A DNA stretch of 64,000 bases from JASLDZ01 sp965199975 (GCA_965199975.1 OZ241340.1:930001-994000), one strand, 5' to 3'; counted from the stretch's first letter, positions 8,463 to 17,743 are shown. Numbers and translations: made by a program. Notes: generated by a model from the letters alone, not told the origin.

Positions 8463-9938
8463 ATGTCGTGGCGCGAGGGCTATGTCGCCGACGTGGCGTA
8501 CACCAGCGGGGTCTATCTCGAGACCGCGCCGGCGCACCTGTCGGCCTGCGCGCTCCTCGCCGGCACGCGCGCGCCCAATCCGTCGGCGCCGTTCCGCTAC
8601 CTTGAGCTGGGCTGCGGCACGGGCATGGGCGTGTGCATGCTGGCCGCCGCCAACCCGCATGCGCAATTCCTGGGCGTCGACTTCAACCCCACCCACGTGG
8701 CCGCCGCGCAGGCGCTGATCGCGGCGGCCGGGCTGGAGAACGTGCGCGTGGAGGAGGCGTCGTTCGCCGACCTCGCCGGGCGCCCGGGCGAGGCGGTCGG
8801 CCGCTTCGACTACGCCGTGGCGCATGGCGTGTGGACCTGGGTGGGCCCCGGCGCCCAGGGCGAACTGATCGCCGCCCTCGACCGCTGCGTGACGCCGGGC
8901 GGCCTCGTCTACATGGGCTACAACAACATGGCGGGCTGGGCGTCTTCTCTGCCGCTGCAGCGGCTGATCGCCGACCACGCCGCGCGCATTCCCGGCGACA
9001 GCCTGGCGCGCATCCGCGCCGCGGTGAAATTCGCACTCGACCTGCGCGCCGCCGCGCCGCGGGGCATCGACTTCAGCCGGCTGGAGCTGCAGCTCAAAGA
9101 CGCTGCGGACGATCCGGACAAGGCGCCCGTCGGCCTCTACGCCTACCTGGCGCACGAATACCTGAACGCCCACTGGCGCCCCGTCTTCCCCGCCGAGGTC
9201 GCCGATGCGCTGGCCGACGCCAAGCTGAGCTTCGTGGGCGGCGCCGACCCCTTCTCCGTCCTGCCCGAGCTGACCATGACGGCCGCGCAGGCGAAGGCGG
9301 CCGAGGCCTATCCCGATGCGGCGGGGCGCGGGGTGCTGGCCGATCTGATCGCGCCCACCAGCTTCCGCCAGGACGTGTTCGTGCGCGGCTCCCAGCCCCT
9401 CTCGCCGCCCCGGCGCGAGGCCGCCCTGCGCGCCGTGCGACTGGCCGCCGCCGAGCCCCTCGCCGGGCGCGAGCTGACGGTGGATGTGCCCGGCGGCAAG
9501 CTGGAGCTGGACCCGTTGCCCTACCGCGCAGTCGTCGCGCGGCTCGACAGCGGCCCGGCCGACGTGGGCGATTTGCTGGGTGAGGTGGAGGGCGCCGGGC
9601 GGCGCATGTCGGCCACCGAGCTCCTCGTGGTGCTGGTGGGCTCGGGCATGGCCACGCCGGTGGCGCGCCGCCCTGCTGAAGAGGATCCCGAAGCTGAACG
9701 GGCGCGGGCGCGCCGATACAACGCCGCCATGGTCGAGGCCCTGCGCGACCAAGCCGGGCTGAGGCTGGCGCTGGCGAGCCCGCTGACCGGCTCGGGCGTG
9801 CGCGCGAGCCTCAACGATTGCCTGGCCTACCTCGCCCACGTCGGCCCTCCGGGCGCCTATCCGGAGCTGGACGCTCCCGTGCTGCGCGAAGCCGCGGCCG
9901 CCCTGGCGCCGTTCTGGGAGGCGCTGCGCGTCCTATAG
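8463..9938 (+). CDS. Class I SAM-dependent methyltransferase with a regulatory-type C-terminal domain
   Basis: A 491-aa protein with a Rossmann methyltransferase fold: the SAM motif LELGCGTGMGV near residues 43-53, an acidic residue at GVDFNP, and a CVTPGGLVYMGYNN strand. The middle part, with YLAHEYLNAHWRPVF, resembles the 'predicted methyltransferase regulatory domain' family, and a Leu/Ala-rich C-terminal domain follows. The substrate is unknown. It is encoded against the T6SS operon, splitting clpV from tssG, and converges on tssG with a 6-bp overlap. The start may be the ATG at 8463 or an in-frame GTG at 8454. Placement suggests modification of a T6SS component or a secreted/regulatory role, but nothing in the sequence decides this. 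Confidence 0.85.
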   Translation: MSWREGYVADVAYTSGVYLETAPAHLSACALLAGTRAPNPSAPFRYLELGCGTGMGVCMLAAANPHAQFLGVDFNPTHVAAAQALIAAAGLENVRVEEASFADLAGRPGEAVGRFDYAVAHGVWTWVGPGAQGELIAALDRCVTPGGLVYMGYNNMAGWASSLPLQRLIADHAARIPGDSLARIRAAVKFALDLRAAAPRGIDFSRLELQLKDAADDPDKAPVGLYAYLAHEYLNAHWRPVFPAEVADALADAKLSFVGGADPFSVLPELTMTAAQAKAAEAYPDAAGRGVLADLIAPTSFRQDVFVRGSQPLSPPRREAALRAVRLAAAEPLAGRELTVDVPGGKLELDPLPYRAVVARLDSGPADVGDLLGEVEGAGRRMSATELLVVLVGSGMATPVARRPAEEDPEAERARARRYNAAMVEALRDQAGLRLALASPLTGSGVRASLNDCLAYLAHVGPPGAYPELDAPVLREAAAALAPFWEALRVL

Positions 9939-11006
9939 CCGGGCGAGGGCGCCCGCCGGCAGCACCGACTCGTCGCGGTCGCGGCCGGGCGGGCCGGCGC
10001 CCAACCAGGTGGTCTGGCTGAGCAGGGCCGGCTGCTCGGGATCGTCGAGCTTGAGCTGCGGCACCGCGTCGCTGCGAAGCACGAGCTGCAGGTCGAAGTC
10101 GATCGCCGGCCCCACCGCCTCGCGCACCGCCCGGTCGAGCAAGGCGCGCGGGCCATCCGGCCGGAAGAAGGCGCGGAACGCCTCCAGCGACAGCGGGCCG
10201 ATGCGCAGGCGAAAGCGCCCCTGCACGTCCCACGCCTGAACGCCCGCCACCGCCTCGCTCCCCAGCTGCGAGAAGGCGCGCTCGCCCGGGCGCGGCTCGG
10301 CCAGGCGGGTGCGTTCCCCGGGCGCGATGGCGATCCAGCGGCCGTGGAACTCGGTGAACTCCACCGGCGCGTCCAGGAGGGCGGCGGCCAGCCTGCGCAC
10401 GGCGCCCGGGGTGCGCACGCGCCGGCCCAGCGAGCCGGCCAAGCCCAGCAGGCCGCCGTCGCCGTGCGCGGCCTGCTCGCGCTGGGCGTTCAGCCCCAGC
10501 CCCATGGTCGAGGCGAGGGCTGAGCTGAACGGGTCGGCGAAGGGGAGCTCGGCCTCCTCGTAGCGCACCGGTAGGCGGGGCTTGGCCCAGGCGCGGTAGA
10601 ACAGGCTGAGGCTGCGGTGGTTGAACAGGTCGAGGAACTCGGCCAGCGCCGAGTCGCGCGCGCGCCTGCGCTGCACCACCATGTCCGAATAGTGGTCTGG
10701 CAGCACGCCCGAAGGGCCCGTCAGCCCCATGAAGGCGACGGTGAGCTCGGGTTTGAGCCCCTCCGCCGCCTGCGCCGCGGTGATCTCGGCGGCGGCGAAG
10801 CGCATGCCGGCGGCGGCGAGCAGGCGTACGGGCTCGGCGGCGGGCCGCGCGTCCTCGCCCAGGCGCGCGCGTGCGCCCCCGGTGCGGCGCGCGGCGCGCA
10901 GGATCAGCCGCACGGTCTGGAAGAACTCGGCCTCGGAGGGCCGCTCCGCCGTGCGCGCGATCAGATCAGCCGTCTCGTCCCTGTCCTCGCCGGCCACGCG
11001 TGCCAC
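9933..11006 (-). CDS. tssG: T6SS baseplate wedge protein TssG
   Basis: TssG (ImpH/VasB), 357 aa, pairs with TssF in the baseplate wedge. Family features include the segment FFQTVRLILRA near residues 28-38, the GLTGPSGVLPDHY motif near 103-115, and LAEFLDLFNHRSLSLFYRAW near 130-149. The start is a GTG at 11006, giving a 46-bp overlap with the 3' end of tssF, so the two are translationally coupled. The stop overlaps the stop of the convergent methyltransferase gene in a palindromic CTATAG. Confidence 0.94.
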   Translation of the reverse strand: MARVAGEDRDETADLIARTAERPSEAEFFQTVRLILRAARRTGGARARLGEDARPAAEPVRLLAAAGMRFAAAEITAAQAAEGLKPELTVAFMGLTGPSGVLPDHYSDMVVQRRRARDSALAEFLDLFNHRSLSLFYRAWAKPRLPVRYEEAELPFADPFSSALASTMGLGLNAQREQAAHGDGGLLGLAGSLGRRVRTPGAVRRLAAALLDAPVEFTEFHGRWIAIAPGERTRLAEPRPGERAFSQLGSEAVAGVQAWDVQGRFRLRIGPLSLEAFRAFFRPDGPRALLDRAVREAVGPAIDFDLQLVLRSDAVPQLKLDDPEQPALLSQTTWLGAGPPGRDRDESVLPAGALARL

Positions 11007-12778
11007 GCTCCCTTGTCTGCCTTCAGCTTGAGGGTCGTGCGGCTGAAGGCGTTGATCGCCGCGAAGGAGGCGAAGGCGGTCTCCAGCACCGCGCCCAGCA
11101 GGAACGCGCCGGAGCCCGACAGTCGCTTGTCGTCGAACTCAAGCGCCAGGTCGACGCCGCTGGCCAGCGCGATGCGCCCGCCCGCCGGCGCGCGGGCCAC
11201 GGCGGGCCTGGTGTCGACCCGGCTAAGCCGGTCGATCACCGCCCGGCTCGCGGCCGAATCTGCGCTGTCGTAGAGGCTCAGCATCTCCTTGAGCACGTCG
11301 AGCCCCCCCGGGCCGTCGGTGGAGAGGTGGTTCAGCGAGAGCTGCGACACCAGCCGCCACAGGGCGCCGCGCGTGCGGCGCGGCCGCAGCGGCCGGGTCG
11401 GCGCGATCAGCGCCTCGCACCTGCCCACCTGGCCGGCATCGGGCAGGGAGAGGCGCGGGCGGCCGCCGCCGAACGGCAGGCGGGTGGCGGCGTCGCGGTT
11501 GGTGGCGGTGATGTCGACGGAGGCCACGTGTTCGTTGTCGGAGGCGGTGCGTCCGTCGGCGTCGGTGGCCACCAGGAATACGTCGTCTCCGCCGCCGGGA
11601 GAGGGGCTTGGCCGACGCAGCGCGTGCCAGAAACGCTGCACCGGGTCGCGCCCGTGCTGGCGACGCCCGAAGGAGAAGTAGGGGCGGTAGAGCTGCTCGT
11701 CGCCCGCCCGATCGGTCACCACGACCTTGTCGACGGAATACACCTCGAGCGTCGTCTCGCGCCGGGCGTCGGGGATCACGCGGTGCTCGTAGCGACCGGG
11801 GTCGAGCCGCATCGGGTCGGCCTGCGCGGGGAAGAGGTTGACGATGGGCGTGCAGCCCAGACGGAAGTTGGCCGGCCCCACCGCCTGTTCCAACTGCGGC
11901 TCGTGCCGGTCGAGGAACAGGAACACCTCCATGGTGCGACCGGCCTTGAGCAGGGTCTTGGCGTCCAGGCCCACCAGGTCGAAGAACAGGAACTTCTCGG
12001 GGAGGGCGAAGTACTCGCGGATCAGCGCGTAGCCGGGCTCGGCGGCCGGGGGGCTGGGCAGCATCAGTTCGGCCGCGGAGAAGCCCACCGGCTGGATCGC
12101 GCCCGGCCCCAGCACCACCGGCGCGTCGTCTGCGGCGCTGTCCGCCAGGGCCACCGAGATCGTCGCGCCCAGGATCAGCTCGTAGAGGATCTGCGCGGTG
12201 CGCGGTTCGCCGTGGATGTGCACGCGCAGCCGGTCGAGCCCCAGCGAGGTGAGGTCGCCGTCGGGGGCGGTGCAGCTGAGCGACAGGCGCAGGACCGAGG
12301 CGGCGGCCCCCGCACGGGGGCTGGGCGGCGCGGCGAATGGCACGCCCGAGAGCACCGCCCCGGTCAGCGCCACCGGCCACAGCTCCACGGGGTAGACGGT
12401 GCGGTAGGTGAGGGGCTCGCCGTCAACCGCTTCGGTGGCCACCGTCTGGCCCGCGGGCACGCTGACGCGACCGGCCTGGTCGCTCTGCGCCGACAACTCC
12501 ACGATGCTGGCTGAGGGGAAGGGCGCCAGGTAGTGCGGCTGCAGCAGCCCGAGCAGCGACTCGGTGACCTCGGGGAAGTCGTCCTCCAGCTTCAGCCGCA
12601 TGCGGGCGTTGAGGAAGGCGAAGGCCTCGATCAGGCGCCCGACGTGGGGGTCCTCCACCGAGTCGGTGGACAGGCGCAGGCGCCCGGCGATCTTGGGGTT
12701 GGCGGCGGCGAACTCCTGCGCCAGCTCGCGCATGAAGCGCAGCTCGCCGTTGTAGAGGGGCAGGAGGTCGTCGAGCAT
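10961..12778 (-). CDS. tssF: T6SS baseplate wedge protein TssF
   Basis: TssF (ImpG/VasA), 605 aa, is the main wedge scaffold. It begins MLDDLLPLYNGELRFMRELA, the classic N-terminus (YY..EL..L...GAEFA..HP), followed by DPHVGRLIEAFAFLNARMRLKL and DFPEVTESLLGLLQPHYLAP. A C-terminal LNHLSTDGPGGLDVLKEML block is also typical. Its ATG comes directly before the tssE stop codon with no gap, and its end overlaps tssG. Confidence 0.96.
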   Translation of the reverse strand: MLDDLLPLYNGELRFMRELAQEFAAANPKIAGRLRLSTDSVEDPHVGRLIEAFAFLNARMRLKLEDDFPEVTESLLGLLQPHYLAPFPSASIVELSAQSDQAGRVSVPAGQTVATEAVDGEPLTYRTVYPVELWPVALTGAVLSGVPFAAPPSPRAGAAASVLRLSLSCTAPDGDLTSLGLDRLRVHIHGEPRTAQILYELILGATISVALADSAADDAPVVLGPGAIQPVGFSAAELMLPSPPAAEPGYALIREYFALPEKFLFFDLVGLDAKTLLKAGRTMEVFLFLDRHEPQLEQAVGPANFRLGCTPIVNLFPAQADPMRLDPGRYEHRVIPDARRETTLEVYSVDKVVVTDRAGDEQLYRPYFSFGRRQHGRDPVQRFWHALRRPSPSPGGGDDVFLVATDADGRTASDNEHVASVDITATNRDAATRLPFGGGRPRLSLPDAGQVGRCEALIAPTRPLRPRRTRGALWRLVSQLSLNHLSTDGPGGLDVLKEMLSLYDSADSAASRAVIDRLSRVDTRPAVARAPAGGRIALASGVDLALEFDDKRLSGSGAFLLGAVLETAFASFAAINAFSRTTLKLKADKGAWHAWPARTGTRRLI

Positions 12779-13246
12779 CTAGTCTCCCACCACGATGGCG
12801 CCCTCGACGGGGTCCAGGTAGCTGTCGAACGAAAGCGACTGGCGCTCGCCCCCCAGCTCCACCGTGCCCAGGATGCGGAAGCGCAGACGCCGGTCCAGCG
12901 GGTCGGCGTTCTCCACCACCGTCACCTCGTGCAGGTGGATGCGCGGCTCTGAGGCGCGCAGCACGCGCTCCACGTCGTCGGCGAAGTCCTGGCGGAAGGT
13001 CAGCGAACTGAGCTGCTCGTTGGTGAAGTCCTCCAGCCCGTAGGACAGGAGCGAGCGATCCAGCTCGCTCAACGCCGCGGGCGGGGTGAGGAAGCGGCGG
13101 CGCGTGTTGAACAGGTCCTGCAGGTCGCGGCGCAGGCCGTCCTTCAGCCGCGCGAAGCTGGGGGCGTCGCTCTCGCGCCCGTCGTCGATCAGCCGGTCCA
13201 AGAGCGAGCCGACGTTGAGGTCGGCGGTGTCGCGCCGGCGCGCCAT
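12779..13246 (-). CDS. tssE: T6SS baseplate protein TssE (gp25-like)
   Basis: TssE (ImpF/HsiF) is the gp25-like baseplate component that starts sheath polymerisation. The 155-aa protein has the gp25/lysozyme-like core: LFNTRRR near the N-terminal third, SLLSYGLEDF, and EPRIHLHEVTV followed by the LRFRILGTVEL strand. The ATG at 13246 yields MARRRDTADLNVGSLLDRL, the usual beginning; a longer frame adds 30 Arg-rich residues. Confidence 0.94.
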   Translation of the reverse strand: MARRRDTADLNVGSLLDRLIDDGRESDAPSFARLKDGLRRDLQDLFNTRRRFLTPPAALSELDRSLLSYGLEDFTNEQLSSLTFRQDFADDVERVLRASEPRIHLHEVTVVENADPLDRRLRFRILGTVELGGERQSLSFDSYLDPVEGAIVVGD

Positions 13247-13254
13247 GCCCGCGC

Positions 13255-14064
13255 TCAGCCCCGCCCGACGTCGGCGGAGACGGACAGTTCCTTCAGCGTG
13301 GAGAGCGGAACGAGGTCGTCGCCGACCAGCAGGCACCGTTGGCCCAGGCCGCAGGTCAGCCCGCCGCGCTCAGTCCAGTCGGTCTCGCGCGCCAGCCGCA
13401 GGGCGTCGGTCAGCTCGGCGGCAGGCGCATAGTAGGTCATGGGCAGGTAGACCACGCCGGTGGGGCCGTCTTGCAGCTCCAGCTCGGCGGCGCGCCAGAC
13501 GAGGTCGCGCGGGCGCTCCACCGGCCGCAGCTCGAGCGAGACCACCTGCGACCAGCCGGCCCAGACGTACTTGCCCGTACTGGTCAGGAGTTCCAGCACG
13601 TCGGCCGTGCGGTCGTCGGCGTCGCGCAGGGTGGTGAAGGCGGCGCCGTCGCACACGCCGGTCAACTCGGGCGCCTCGGCGTCCGCCGCCTCGCGCAGGG
13701 CCGCGGCGTCATCGCCGGAGCGGCTCTCCAGCAGGATGCGCAGCGCCGTCTCCACCGCAGGCGTCGGCGCGGTGACCAGGTCGGGCGACCGGCCCGCGGC
13801 GAACACCTCCTCGCGGTGCTTGGCCGCGCGCACCAGTTGGCGCTGCAGGGCGACCAGCGTTCCCCAGCTGGGGTCCTGCGTGCTGGCGAGGTCGAGGTGG
13901 GTGTCGGCGCGCTCCCAGTCGCCCTGCAGGATCAGCACCTCGGCTAAGGCGAAGCGCGCCGCCGGGTCGGTGGGTGCACGCTTGACGGCGTCCGCCAGCG
14001 CGGCTCGAGCGCCGGCCAGGTCGCCCGCCTGGATCATCTCGGGTGCGGTCGGGGGGGCGGTCAT
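13255..14064 (-). CDS. tagJ: ImpE/TagJ-family T6SS accessory protein
   Basis: A 269-aa ImpE (SciE/TagJ) protein. The N-terminal third is TPR-like (AGDLAGARAALADAVKRAPT, then ARFALAEVLILQGDWERAD), and the C-terminal part carries the ImpE signature with EPAR-like strands RPRDLVWRAAELELQDG and VYLPMTYY. Homologues bind the TssB N-terminus or modulate ClpV access to the sheath. It lies between the second tssC and tssE, exactly where impE lies in rhizobial imp operons. Confidence 0.9.
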   Translation of the reverse strand: MTAPPTAPEMIQAGDLAGARAALADAVKRAPTDPAARFALAEVLILQGDWERADTHLDLASTQDPSWGTLVALQRQLVRAAKHREEVFAAGRSPDLVTAPTPAVETALRILLESRSGDDAAALREAADAEAPELTGVCDGAAFTTLRDADDRTADVLELLTSTGKYVWAGWSQVVSLELRPVERPRDLVWRAAELELQDGPTGVVYLPMTYYAPAAELTDALRLARETDWTERGGLTCGLGQRCLLVGDDLVPLSTLKELSVSADVGRG

Positions 14065-14070
14065 GGAGCC

Positions 14071-15576
14071 TCACAGCGCATGGTGGACGCCTTGCAGGGT
14101 GGTGGTGAGCTGGAACTCGGCGACGGCCTGATCGAGCTGCAGATGCGGCTTGATCCAGGCGCTGCATTCGTAGGCGCCGGGCGAACCCGGAACCTCGCGC
14201 ACGCTGATGCGCCCGTCCTGCAGCGGATGGCGCGCCTTGGTCTCGAACGACAGGTTGTCGCCCCCGCTGCAGTAGCCGTACAGCCAGGTCTGCAGCTTGC
14301 GCTCGCATTCCTCGGCCGACTTCAGCGAGCCGATCCACTCGCGCCCGATGATCTTGAGATAGTGGGCGAAGCGCGACACGCAGAGCACGTAGTTGAGCAC
14401 CGCGCCCAGCTGGGCGTTGGTGCGGGCGATCTCGCTGGTGAAGCTCACCTGCGGGCGATGCAGCGTGGGCAGGCTGTGCAACACGAGGTAGGGCGTGTCC
14501 TTGCAGCGCTTGATGCAGATCACCCCCGCGCGCGTGAGATCGGACTCCAGCGCCGCCGAGAGGTTCACCTCCAGCGCCGGCTTGATGGCCGTGCCGGGGG
14601 AGTCGGTGGCGAAGTCGGCGGCGGGCAGGCCGGAGACGACGCCCGCGTCCACCCGGTCGGTGACGGTGCCGCGGGTGGCGGCAAGCCAGCGGTGCTCGTC
14701 GAAGGCGCGGATGCACACCTGCGCCACCGCCAGCGCGCCCACGCCCCACAGCTGGTCGCGCCCATCCGCGCGCACGCGCTCCTCATAGCGGAAGCCGCAG
14801 TCGCCCGCGTCGCGCCCGCGGTAGGGCGTGCGCAGGAGGATGCGCGGGGCGGCGAGCGAGAGGAAGCGCGTGTCGGGCGCCTGCTGCAGCGACTGCAGCC
14901 GGCGATGGCCGATGTCGGACAGGGTGTCGGCCACCGACTGGCGCAGGTCCAGGTCGCCGAAGCGCTCCACCTCGAACAGGCTGGGCGAGGCGCCCATGAC
15001 CAGGGGGGCGAAGGCGGCGGCGCACACGCCGCTGAGCGCACGCAGGGCCCCCACGTCGTCGGTGGGACGCCCGCGCACCGGCTTGTGGCGCACCTCGTAG
15101 AGCCCGACCAGGAGCGAGACCGGAACGCCGCCCGGCGTGCCGAACTCATCGTCGTACACCAGACGGAACAGGGTGCTGCGATCGAAGTCCGGCGCGCGCT
15201 CCAGGTCGCGAGTGAGCTCGCTCCAGCGGCAATCCAGGATGCGCAACAGCGTCATGCCGTCGCCACCGAGCGAGTCCGCCAGCCAACGCACGCCGCGCCA
15301 GGCGGACTCCAGCGCCTGGAAGGCGGGATTGTGCAGGACCGCATCGCAGGCGCGGGCCAGCGCCTCGTCGATCGCCGCCAGGTCTCGATCCAGCAGGCGG
15401 CGCATGCGCGCGGGATCCAGCCCCGCCAGACGTTCCGCTCCGAACCACAGCGCCAGAGCCTCATGAGCGTCAGCGGCCAAGAAGGCGCTCAGCCGCGCGT
15501 CCAGCGGCGCGGCGGCGGCGCGGCGCACGTCGTCGCGCAGGGCGCAGGCTTCGGGCTCGAGGTCCGAGCCGTCCAC
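14071..15576 (-). CDS. tssC2: Second TssC-family sheath protein (ImpD type)
   Basis: A 501-aa paralogue of TssC. It shares the EvpB/VipB pattern with the neighbour: NPAFQALESAWRGVRWL, FDRSTLFRLVYDDEFGTPGG, and a C-terminal SRFAHYLKIIGREWIGSL block. Rhizobial and Agrobacterium imp loci carry the same pair (ImpC and ImpD, also called TssC41 and TssC40). The start is a GTG at 15576, 31 bp after the tssC stop. Whether it enters the sheath or acts in assembly is not shown by the sequence. Confidence 0.92.
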   Translation of the reverse strand: MDGSDLEPEACALRDDVRRAAAAPLDARLSAFLAADAHEALALWFGAERLAGLDPARMRRLLDRDLAAIDEALARACDAVLHNPAFQALESAWRGVRWLADSLGGDGMTLLRILDCRWSELTRDLERAPDFDRSTLFRLVYDDEFGTPGGVPVSLLVGLYEVRHKPVRGRPTDDVGALRALSGVCAAAFAPLVMGASPSLFEVERFGDLDLRQSVADTLSDIGHRRLQSLQQAPDTRFLSLAAPRILLRTPYRGRDAGDCGFRYEERVRADGRDQLWGVGALAVAQVCIRAFDEHRWLAATRGTVTDRVDAGVVSGLPAADFATDSPGTAIKPALEVNLSAALESDLTRAGVICIKRCKDTPYLVLHSLPTLHRPQVSFTSEIARTNAQLGAVLNYVLCVSRFAHYLKIIGREWIGSLKSAEECERKLQTWLYGYCSGGDNLSFETKARHPLQDGRISVREVPGSPGAYECSAWIKPHLQLDQAVAEFQLTTTLQGVHHAL

Positions 15577-15607
15577 CCTCAGCCGCCCCGCGTGCGCCGA
15601 TTGGCCG

Positions 15608-17098
15608 TCACGTCTTCTGCGGGATGCGGGCCACCAGGCGCAGAGAGGCGGTGAGCTCCTCCATCTGCAGCCAGGGCCGCAGGTAGGCCACCGCGTTGTA
15701 GCTGCCGGGCGATCCGGCCACCGCCGTCACCTCCACCCGCGCATCGCGCAGGGGGTATTTGGCGCGGATCTCCTGGCCGCCGCCTTCGGCGGCGTTCACG
15801 TAGTTCATGATCCAGCGGTTGAGCCAGTTGCCGCAGTCCTCGGCCTCCATGAAGGAGCCGATCTTATCGCGCGCCATCACTTTCAGGTAGTGGGCGAAGC
15901 GCGAGGTGGCCATGATGTAGGGCAGCCGCGCCGAAATCGCCGCATTCTCGGTCGCTTCGGGCCTGTCGAACTTCTTGGGCTTCTGCGTGGTCTGCGCCCC
16001 GAAGAACACGGCGTAGTCGGTGTTCTTGTAGTGGCACAACGGCAGGAAGCCGAGGTCCGAAAGCTCCTTCTCGCGCCGCGAAGTGATGGCGATCTCGGTG
16101 GGGCACTGCTCGGACATGTCGCCGTCGTCGGACATGAACATGTGGGTGGGCAGGTCCATGACCTTGCCGCCCCCCTCGGCGCCGCGGATGGCGGTGCACC
16201 AGCCGCTGTCGGCGAAGGCGTCGGTCATGCGCGCGCCCATGGCGTAGGCGGCGTTCATCCAGCAGTAGTCGTCATGCGCCATCGGCCGGGGGTTGCCCTG
16301 CGCGTCCCGGGTCGTCTCCTCGTAGTTGAAGTCCTCCACCGAGCGCGAGCCCTCGCCGTAGGGCTGGCGCGCCAGCACCCGCGGCATGGTGAGGGTGACG
16401 AAGCGGCTATCCTCCGTGTCGCGAAAGCCGCGCCACTTGGTGTATTCGCTCGACTGAAACCGATCGCTGAGGTCGCGAGGCTTGGAGAGCTCATCGAAGC
16501 TGTCGAAGCCGAACATCCCAGGCGCCGCCGCAGCGACGAACGGCGCGAAGGCGCCGGCCGCCACGCTCGAGACGTTGCGCAGGAGCTCGATGTCGTCCTG
16601 CCCGGAGTCGAAATAGTAGTCGCCGATCAGCGCTCCGTAGGGTTCGCCGCCCGGCGTTCCGAACTCGCCCTCGTAAATCTTCTTGAACAGCGTGCTCTGG
16701 TCGAATTCGACCGCTTTGGAGAGATCGCGCGCGAGATCGCGCTTGCTGGCGTTGAGCACACGGATCTTCAGGTCGCGCCCGGTGGTGGAGTTCATCACCA
16801 GATAGTTCAGCCCGCGCCAACTGCCTTCGAGCGCCTTGAACTTCTCGTTGTGCATCACGGCGGCGAGCTGGCGCGAAAGCTGGGCGTCGATCTCCTCGAT
16901 CGCCTTCTTGATGGTCACGGTCAGGTTGCGCGAAAAGGTGACCGTGCCGCGATTGGCTTCCTCGGTCAGCGCGCGCAGCAGCTCCTGCACCTCCTGCGCC
17001 TCGGTCTGGCGCGTCGCGCCGATGGCCTGGTCGAGCAGGCTGGTCGTCACCGTGGCTGCGGCGGGCGCCTTGGCGGCGGAGGACTTGGATTCGGCCAT
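15608..17098 (-). CDS. tssC: T6SS contractile sheath large subunit TssC
   Basis: TssC (ImpC/VipB) forms the contractile sheath with TssB. The 496-aa protein shows ALEGSWRGLNYLVMNS, FDQSTLFKKIYEGEFGTPGG, and the long C-terminal half including SRFAHYLKVMARDKIGSFM and the N-terminal helix (about 20-50) that interlocks with TssB. I chose the ATG at 17098 because GGAG sits 8 bases upstream; a GTG at 17107 overlapping the tssB stop is the alternative. It is the canonical TssC of the two in this operon. Confidence 0.96.
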   Translation of the reverse strand: MAESKSSAAKAPAAATVTTSLLDQAIGATRQTEAQEVQELLRALTEEANRGTVTFSRNLTVTIKKAIEEIDAQLSRQLAAVMHNEKFKALEGSWRGLNYLVMNSTTGRDLKIRVLNASKRDLARDLSKAVEFDQSTLFKKIYEGEFGTPGGEPYGALIGDYYFDSGQDDIELLRNVSSVAAGAFAPFVAAAAPGMFGFDSFDELSKPRDLSDRFQSSEYTKWRGFRDTEDSRFVTLTMPRVLARQPYGEGSRSVEDFNYEETTRDAQGNPRPMAHDDYCWMNAAYAMGARMTDAFADSGWCTAIRGAEGGGKVMDLPTHMFMSDDGDMSEQCPTEIAITSRREKELSDLGFLPLCHYKNTDYAVFFGAQTTQKPKKFDRPEATENAAISARLPYIMATSRFAHYLKVMARDKIGSFMEAEDCGNWLNRWIMNYVNAAEGGGQEIRAKYPLRDARVEVTAVAGSPGSYNAVAYLRPWLQMEELTASLRLVARIPQKT

Positions 17099-17103
17099 CG
17101 CGC

Positions 17104-17616
17104 TCACTCCTTCTCGGGCGCGGAGGACGCGTCCAGTTCCTTGGACAGCTCATCGAGCTGGCCCTTGTTCTGAAGCACCTGCTCCAGCAGCGACTCCAGC
17201 TTCTCCGAATTGTCGGCCTTGCTCATCAGGTCGCGCAGCTTGTTGCGGGTCTGCAGCAACTTGCGTAGCGGCTCCACCTGCTCGACGACGCGGCCCGGCT
17301 CGAAGTCGTCCATCGATTCGAACTTCATCTGCACGGTCATTTCGCTGCCGTCGCCCTTCAGCGTGTTCTCCACTCGCATGTTCAACCCGGGCGCCATGCG
17401 GCGCATGACCTGGTCGAAGTTGTCCCGGTCGATCTGGATGAACTTGCGCTCCTTCAGCGGCTTCAGCGGCTCGGTGGGATCGCCCGAGAAGTCGCCCATC
17501 ACGCCGACCACGAAGGGCAGCTCCTTGACCTCCTGCGCGCCCTCGGTTTCGACGTCATAGGTGATGTGGACCCGCGGCTTGCGAACCCGCTTCAGCTTGT
17601 CGTGCACGCTGTTCAT
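17104..17616 (-). CDS. tssB: T6SS contractile sheath small subunit TssB
   Basis: TssB (ImpB/VipA), 170 aa. It contains the signature VHITYDVETEGAQEVKELPF followed by VVGVMGDFSG near residues 18-47, KFIQIDRDNFDQVM, and a C-terminal helix that ClpV recognises in this family. The ATG at 17616 has the strong ribosome-binding site GGGGTGAGG just upstream. It overlaps or abuts tssC at its 3' end. Confidence 0.97.
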   Translation of the reverse strand: MNSVHDKLKRVRKPRVHITYDVETEGAQEVKELPFVVGVMGDFSGDPTEPLKPLKERKFIQIDRDNFDQVMRRMAPGLNMRVENTLKGDGSEMTVQMKFESMDDFEPGRVVEQVEPLRKLLQTRNKLRDLMSKADNSEKLESLLEQVLQNKGQLDELSKELDASSAPEKE

Positions 17617-17708
17617 CGGCCTCACCCCTTAAGCTCGCGTCGATGTCGCACCGAACCATTTCGGTCCGCGGCGACCCTCGACCCTGTTCCGCTGCAACTC
17701 TAGCGCCA

Positions 17709-17730
17709 AGGCGTTAAAAGCCCAACGCCT
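17709..17730 (-). other. Hairpin in the tssA-tssB spacer
   Basis: Perfect 7-base arms (AGGCGTT at 17709-17715 and AACGCCT at 17724-17730) flank an 8-base loop containing AAAA, in the only long spacer (127 bp) of the tssA-to-tssG run. On the transcribed strand no T-run follows the stem. It could be a weak attenuator or an RNA-processing point that separates tssA from the abundant sheath genes. Confidence 0.35.
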
Positions 17731-17743
17731 CTCGGCGCTCCGT

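Noticed and set aside
7902..9839. Very long open frame (645 codons) on the minus strand across the methyltransferase and clpV 5' regions
   Set aside because: It is antisense to two clear genes, rich in Arg, Gly and Ala, has no family motif and arises from high GC content.
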